A stretch of DNA of 64,000 bases from Deltaproteobacteria bacterium. GTDB taxonomy: Bacteria > Bdellovibrionota > JAJCYS01. The stretch spans positions 165,205 to 229,204 of the forward strand of contig JAJCYS010000008.1 of NCBI GenBank assembly GCA_029262815.1. The letters run 5' to 3'. The position numbers and the translations under genes are program-made. Each line of letters begins with the position of its first letter. Position 1 is the first letter of the stretch. The notes under the pieces are model-generated. The model made no database searches. It had not been told where the DNA came from and worked only from the letters and a program-made list of their open reading frames with translations. Shown here piece after piece: positions 60,561 to 64,000 of the stretch.

Positions 60561-62846
60561 ATGGGTAAAAATCGTACTCATACCATATATTTATTATTTT
60601 TATGCCTATCTATAACGGTCGCAGGTGCATCGCTAACCGGATGTAGTACCAAAAAGCTAAAAAACGCCTTAGCCAAAATTTTTAAATCATGGAAAGATAC
60701 GCCCGGAGCCATTAGACCGGGAGACGCTGGGGCGGGGGCCACAGCGTCACCAGGAAATTACTGCTCTATCGTAGAAGGTGAAATTGCTTATGGGGTTTCA
60801 GGTGAAGCATTACCTGAAGGCACTTCCTCGGTTCCTAATTTCTTCCGTTGGGATGTTGCAGGTCAAGTCACCTCAAACTGTGCGGATACGTCAGCCCCTG
60901 CGGACGGAACTTGCGATGAAAGCGCTGTTCATTTTACCTGGGTGCTAGGTGGAAGTGATGCTGCAGCGACGACAGATGACACCTTCAAACAATGTTCCCT
61001 TTACAGCACACCGGGAACCATGAGCCGCTTCACATGCGAAAGAACCCAATCAGTTACTGGAACGCTGCATGAAAGATTTGCCATTTCAGCTGATGGTACG
61101 ACGATGGTCACCGTTGATGTTTCAACCCCAACAGAGGGCAAGTGTAAAACCAGCCTACTGACAGATGATGGTTCAAGCTCGACAGAAATTGTCCTCAATG
61201 CCGCTGCCAATACGCACTGCGCAAACCCGATGTTTACAGGTATGACAACGGGCGTTCAAACTCTCGTATACTCATTTACCGCAGATTTAACCGGAGCCTC
61301 ACCCGCAAATAAAATCCAGATATATAAAAAAGCACTGCCATCCGGCACACCCGTACCCATCACTACAAACGCATTTGATTGTACCCTCCAAGATGTGACT
61401 CAATCAGGATCAGGTGGGGTCTGTCTTACAGCAACAGACAATGTATATTGGTGGGACGCCGGAACGGGAACAACCACAAGTTTAACGGGATCCATTACAG
61501 ACGCTTGTGTACGAGGTGTAATCACCGGCGATACACTAACGGGGACCCCTGTGCTATCTCTTCTATTTGCGTGTGGTGGAGATATCTATGGCTGCACATC
61601 CACAGAGGCTGCTTTACCCGGTGGTTGCACTCCAGTGTTAACAGTCGATAATGGTTTAATCAATACATTATCCGGCAACGCAACCGTGACAGCAAAGGCA
61701 AGTCCTGCGGGTACACGTACCCCATTTGCTGGGGCCACTGAGGCTTCCACAAGCACAATCCTAGGTTCTGCATCCGTAGTATCATTCAATACTGGCACTG
61801 CAGGTCTTAACACAAAAACTGCAATGTTGACCCACTGGAAGGCTACCTCTGGAACAATAACAGGTTTCTCTGATCTCGCTGTCACGGCAATTGGCTATGA
61901 TCTAGGTGAAACTGACACTTCAGACTGCATCCGAACCACTCAAGGGACCTTACTTTGTGCATTCGTACTTTCAGCCGACCCGCGTAGACTCCACGTATTA
62001 AACTATGGGGACAGTGCAGTTATTGCAGCGACGGCCCTAGAGGTGAAGGTTCCTACAACAAAATTTGTACATGCACAGTTAGAATCTGCAGATGCAGCAG
62101 GTGAACCGCTACAAGTGATTGTAATGAATTCAGCACGAGCTGTATACAAATGCCCCCTTACATTTGATGCAGCAGGCTCAATAACGCCTAATGAAGTCGA
62201 CACCTGCCAATTAATGGGTTCTGTTGCCGCAAACAATAATACCTTTATTGCTGTGCGCGCCGCTGGACTCACAGATGGTTGGCATATCTATGCAGGTGAT
62301 GGTAGCGGCAAAGTAGAATTTGATACGGTGATCTGTTCTGGCACATCAAGCTGCACCATGCATGCCGCTGATAATCTTGTTTTTGACACGAGTTCGCTTA
62401 CAGCTGTCCTCGATGTCCAAGGCGTGAGTACAGAAGTGATTGGCGGCGTAACCGACACTAGGGCTTGGTTTATCCAAGACGGAGCTGCCCTTTGGGTGGC
62501 CCGTCAACAGACCAACACAGCAGCTGAGCAAACTCAGTTTGACTTGGACACAATTAGCGGGATGGAAGTTACGGAAGACTCAAGTTATGAAGTTCTGAGC
62601 ACAAATAATTCAACAGGCTCCGAACAATTTACAGTGTCTGTTGCGGTCACTGGGACAAAAACCGGAGTCAAAAAAACAATTGTCGAAAATGTCTACACAG
62701 GCCTAAGTGGTGGAACTACTCCGTTTCAAGTAAGACCAGGTGTAAATGATTTGGAAGAAACATGCGACGATTGTGACGTCGTGAGAATGCATTACACAGA
62801 CCTGGAAATTGGTGATCTAGGTTATCCCTGTACCCCCGCTCCCTAA
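60561..62846 (+). CDS. Large cysteine-containing lipoprotein of unknown function
   Basis: The 761-residue protein has a lipoprotein signal (LLFLCLSITVAGASLTGC) with lipobox LTGC. The body is low in charge, rich in Thr, Ser, Gly and Ala, and has many cysteine pairs (CSIVEG; CADTSAPADGTCDE; CTSTEAALPGGC; CSGTSSC). This pattern suggests a beta-rich, disulfide-linked surface protein, possibly beta-propeller-like. No family was recognised. Gly-rich RBS GGGGGG lies before ATG. It is followed by a REP-like hairpin. Confidence 0.75.
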   Translation: MGKNRTHTIYLLFLCLSITVAGASLTGCSTKKLKNALAKIFKSWKDTPGAIRPGDAGAGATASPGNYCSIVEGEIAYGVSGEALPEGTSSVPNFFRWDVAGQVTSNCADTSAPADGTCDESAVHFTWVLGGSDAAATTDDTFKQCSLYSTPGTMSRFTCERTQSVTGTLHERFAISADGTTMVTVDVSTPTEGKCKTSLLTDDGSSSTEIVLNAAANTHCANPMFTGMTTGVQTLVYSFTADLTGASPANKIQIYKKALPSGTPVPITTNAFDCTLQDVTQSGSGGVCLTATDNVYWWDAGTGTTTSLTGSITDACVRGVITGDTLTGTPVLSLLFACGGDIYGCTSTEAALPGGCTPVLTVDNGLINTLSGNATVTAKASPAGTRTPFAGATEASTSTILGSASVVSFNTGTAGLNTKTAMLTHWKATSGTITGFSDLAVTAIGYDLGETDTSDCIRTTQGTLLCAFVLSADPRRLHVLNYGDSAVIAATALEVKVPTTKFVHAQLESADAAGEPLQVIVMNSARAVYKCPLTFDAAGSITPNEVDTCQLMGSVAANNNTFIAVRAAGLTDGWHIYAGDGSGKVEFDTVICSGTSSCTMHAADNLVFDTSSLTAVLDVQGVSTEVIGGVTDTRAWFIQDGAALWVARQQTNTAAEQTQFDLDTISGMEVTEDSSYEVLSTNNSTGSEQFTVSVAVTGTKTGVKKTIVENVYTGLSGGTTPFQVRPGVNDLEETCDDCDVVRMHYTDLEIGDLGYPCTPAP

Positions 62847-62865
62847 GAGATAAGGAGATTAAAAC

Positions 62866-62924
62866 CCACAGGACGTTTTAAATATATAAAAACATCCTGT
62901 GGTTAGATTGCTTCGCGCAATGAC
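62866..62924. repeat. REP-like hairpin A, left of the RAYT gene
   Basis: CCACAGGACGTTTTAAA...AAAACATCCTGTGG forms a hairpin (62866-62902), followed by TTAGATTGCTTCG. The direct counterpart is hairpin B at 63701-63750. The first hairpin may also terminate the lipoprotein transcript. Confidence 0.8.
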
Positions 62925-62941
62925 ATTGGTCATCTGACATT

Positions 62942-62963
62942 GGTCATCGGCAACTTTTTGGCA
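62942..62963. repeat. 22-bp inverted repeat, left end of RAYT element
   Basis: GGTCATCGGCAACTTTTTGGCA is an exact inverse of 63636-63657. It contains the RAYT stop codon (62944-62946). Confidence 0.9.
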
Positions 62964-63600
62964 CCCAAGGGACCTTAATCTCATACCGTTTTGATCTGGA
63001 TGTTCTTCGAAATTTAAATTCATACTTTTCGAGAGATTTTGCTATTTGATCGACATCTTCTGTGTGAAATGGAACATTGATCCATTCTAAAAATTCGTTG
63101 TCGTATGCAATTTCGGTTGAAATTGGATCCTTGAACACATTAATTCTTGATACACCTGTCCCATATAGATACTGGATTGTTGAAAAAGGATACCTTTCAA
63201 CCTTAGTTACAATATTTGCTTTTACAGGATTTCTGTAAACATATTTCATCACAGCAAAGTATGCTTCTTCTGTATTAATAATTGAGTATTTATAACGACC
63301 ACCCCAAAGTTGACCAAATGTCCCTAATTTCTCATTAACATGTTTGGCAACATTAGAGAGTATATAGCGCATAACGGTATCGATATTTTTACGTGGTGTT
63401 GTTAATAGCCAATGAATATGATTAGACATAAGTACAAAATGATGAGTCTTTATTCCGTAAAAATGGTGGGTTAAATTAATCCAGATCTCAAATATATCGT
63501 AAATTTTTGAAAGAGGAATTTCAAAAAATGCTTTTCGTGTGGTTCGCACTGTAACGTGATAGGGATATTGATCTGTTCTTATTAAATTGGCTCTCGGCAT
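62944..63600 (-). CDS. REP-associated tyrosine transposase (RAYT, TnpA-REP, IS200-like HUH family)
   Basis: Starting at 63600 (MPRANLIRTDQYPYHVTVRT), the usual RAYT N-terminus is obtained; the open frame extends to 63672 but would include the inverted repeat. The HUH motif SNHIHWLL has both histidines, and the KYVYRNPVKANIV region holds the catalytic Tyr. About 218 residues, normal for RAYT. Flanked by 22-bp inverted repeats and by two REP-like hairpins, which RAYT enzymes are known to bind and mobilise. Probably a domesticated or mobile REP-moving enzyme. Confidence 0.92.
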   Translation of the reverse strand: MPRANLIRTDQYPYHVTVRTTRKAFFEIPLSKIYDIFEIWINLTHHFYGIKTHHFVLMSNHIHWLLTTPRKNIDTVMRYILSNVAKHVNEKLGTFGQLWGGRYKYSIINTEEAYFAVMKYVYRNPVKANIVTKVERYPFSTIQYLYGTGVSRINVFKDPISTEIAYDNEFLEWINVPFHTEDVDQIAKSLEKYEFKFRRTSRSKRYEIKVPWVPKSCR

Positions 63601-63635
63601 TGCACTATTCATTGCAAAAATTGTTCCAACTTCAC

Positions 63636-63657
63636 TGCCAAAAAGTTGCCGATGACC
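63636..63657. repeat. 22-bp inverted repeat, right end of RAYT element
   Basis: TGCCAAAAAGTTGCCGATGACC is the inverse of 62942-62963. With the copy at 58736-58757 it makes three occurrences in the window. Confidence 0.9.
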
Positions 63658-63700
63658 TTTTCCAAGAGCCATGATACCAATCGCTGTTTAATTTGTATTC

Positions 63701-63750
63701 CCACAGGGCGTTTTAAACATAATAAAACGTCCTGTGGTTGGATTGCTTCG
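63701..63750. repeat. REP-like hairpin B, right of the RAYT gene
   Basis: CCACAGGGCGTTTTAAA...AAAACGTCCTGTGG forms a hairpin (63701-63737), followed by TTGGATTGCTTCG. It is a direct, slightly diverged repeat of hairpin A with the same orientation. Confidence 0.8.
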
Positions 63751-63793
63751 TCGGGCCAAAAAAAAGCCCTCCTCGTGAGTGACAGTTTTGGAG

Positions 63794-64000
63794 TTACTGG
63801 TGGGTCAAATATCGGCTAGGGACAGAAACGGGCACTTTTAGTTCAAAATAAAATCCTAAATTCGGCCTCTCTGTTAGTCCGATGGGTTTCAAAAAAAGCA
63901 TTTCAATACAATCTTCAAGCGTCCACTCAGCATCTAGAGATTTTAGAGTTGCTTGGAAAGTGTTTTCATCTCTTTTCTTTATTTTTTTGAGTTCTGACAA
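63794..64000 (-). CDS. Partial hypothetical protein at right window edge
   Basis: An open minus-strand frame of 68 codons runs off the right edge, so the N-terminus may be incomplete (a TTG could act as start at 64000). The visible end has SLDAEWTLEDCIEMLFL and PNLGFYFELKVPVSVPSR. There is no membrane segment and no family was recognised. The frame ends in a sequence with normal codon use, so it is probably real. Confidence 0.45.
   Translation of the reverse strand: MSELKKIKKRDENTFQATLKSLDAEWTLEDCIEMLFLKPIGLTERPNLGFYFELKVPVSVPSRYLTHQ

Noticed and set aside
62866..62902. Simple terminator interpretation for hairpin A
   Set aside because: It could terminate the lipoprotein mRNA, but the second, co-oriented copy after the RAYT gene and absence of a T run favour a REP element.
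1..64000. CRISPR array, rRNA genes or plasmid/phage replication origin
   Set aside because: No regularly spaced direct repeats, no rRNA-like sequence, and no iteron or DnaA-box cluster noticed.

Overview
The window looks like a chromosomal segment of a moderately AT-rich Gram-negative bacterium of the old 'deltaproteobacterial' grade, possibly Bdellovibrionota-like. This is inferred from gene content, not from a database search. Outer-membrane biology is indicated by lipoprotein signal sequences, an Lnt-like protein, a LolA-like protein next to ftsK and a Tad secretin. IHF alpha points to proteobacteria in the broad sense, and spoVG next to tRNA-Gln, prs, rplY and pth is an arrangement seen in deltaproteobacteria.

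Layout. 1-9.7 kb: an exported protein cut by the window edge, another exported protein, an NADP oxidoreductase, an EamA exporter, an FAD monooxygenase, a 179-bp long hairpin, a DUF3179 protein, a PP-loop enzyme resembling MurL, and an Lnt-like membrane nitrilase that has lost its catalytic cysteine. 9.8-14.2 kb: an exported GT9-like protein, tRNA-Arg, and a coupled histidine kinase - undecaprenyl-pyrophosphate phosphatase - response regulator operon. 14.3-31.3 kb: a two-part Tad/Flp (type IVb) pilus region. A small plus-strand cluster behind a sigma-54-like promoter carries pilin and pseudopilin genes and a CpaB-like gene. The long minus-strand operon carries three pilin-like genes, TadV, TadE/G proteins, CpaB, the secretin, a fused TadZ-TadA protein, one TadB, and then an Rhs/YD-repeat protein with a small exported partner. 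A PEGA protein, metK, a TPR protein and hypotheticals lie between. 31.4-36.4 kb: nth, a GH1-like protein coupled to a NodB deacetylase, membrane proteins including a YhhQ-type queuosine-precursor transporter, and tRNA-Pro.

36.4-43 kb is a co-directional housekeeping run (spoVG, tRNA-Gln, prs, rplY, pth, hppA, rph, rdgB). 43.1-54.4 kb is a shortened division and cell-wall cluster (ABC transporter pair, rsmH, ftsL, ftsI, murE, murF, pdxJ, ftsK, lolA-like) with overlapping or nearly abutting genes. 54.4-57.7 kb holds hpt, a SuhB-like phosphatase, ihfA and an exported protein.

57.8-64 kb is accessory in character: tRNA-Cys followed by a frameshifted, truncated integrase, a remnant of a paralogue of the exported protein at 56.8 kb, a CrtI/CrtISO-like flavoprotein, a large cysteine-containing lipoprotein, and a REP-associated tyrosine transposase (RAYT) with 22-bp inverted repeats and REP-like hairpins on both sides.

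The most distinctive content is the Tad region (eight prepilin-type signals, TadZ-TadA fusion, single TadB-type protein, Rhs protein in the operon, separate sigma-54 pilin cluster), the kinase-UppP-regulator operon, the Lnt-like protein with Cys replaced by Ser, and the RAYT/REP element.
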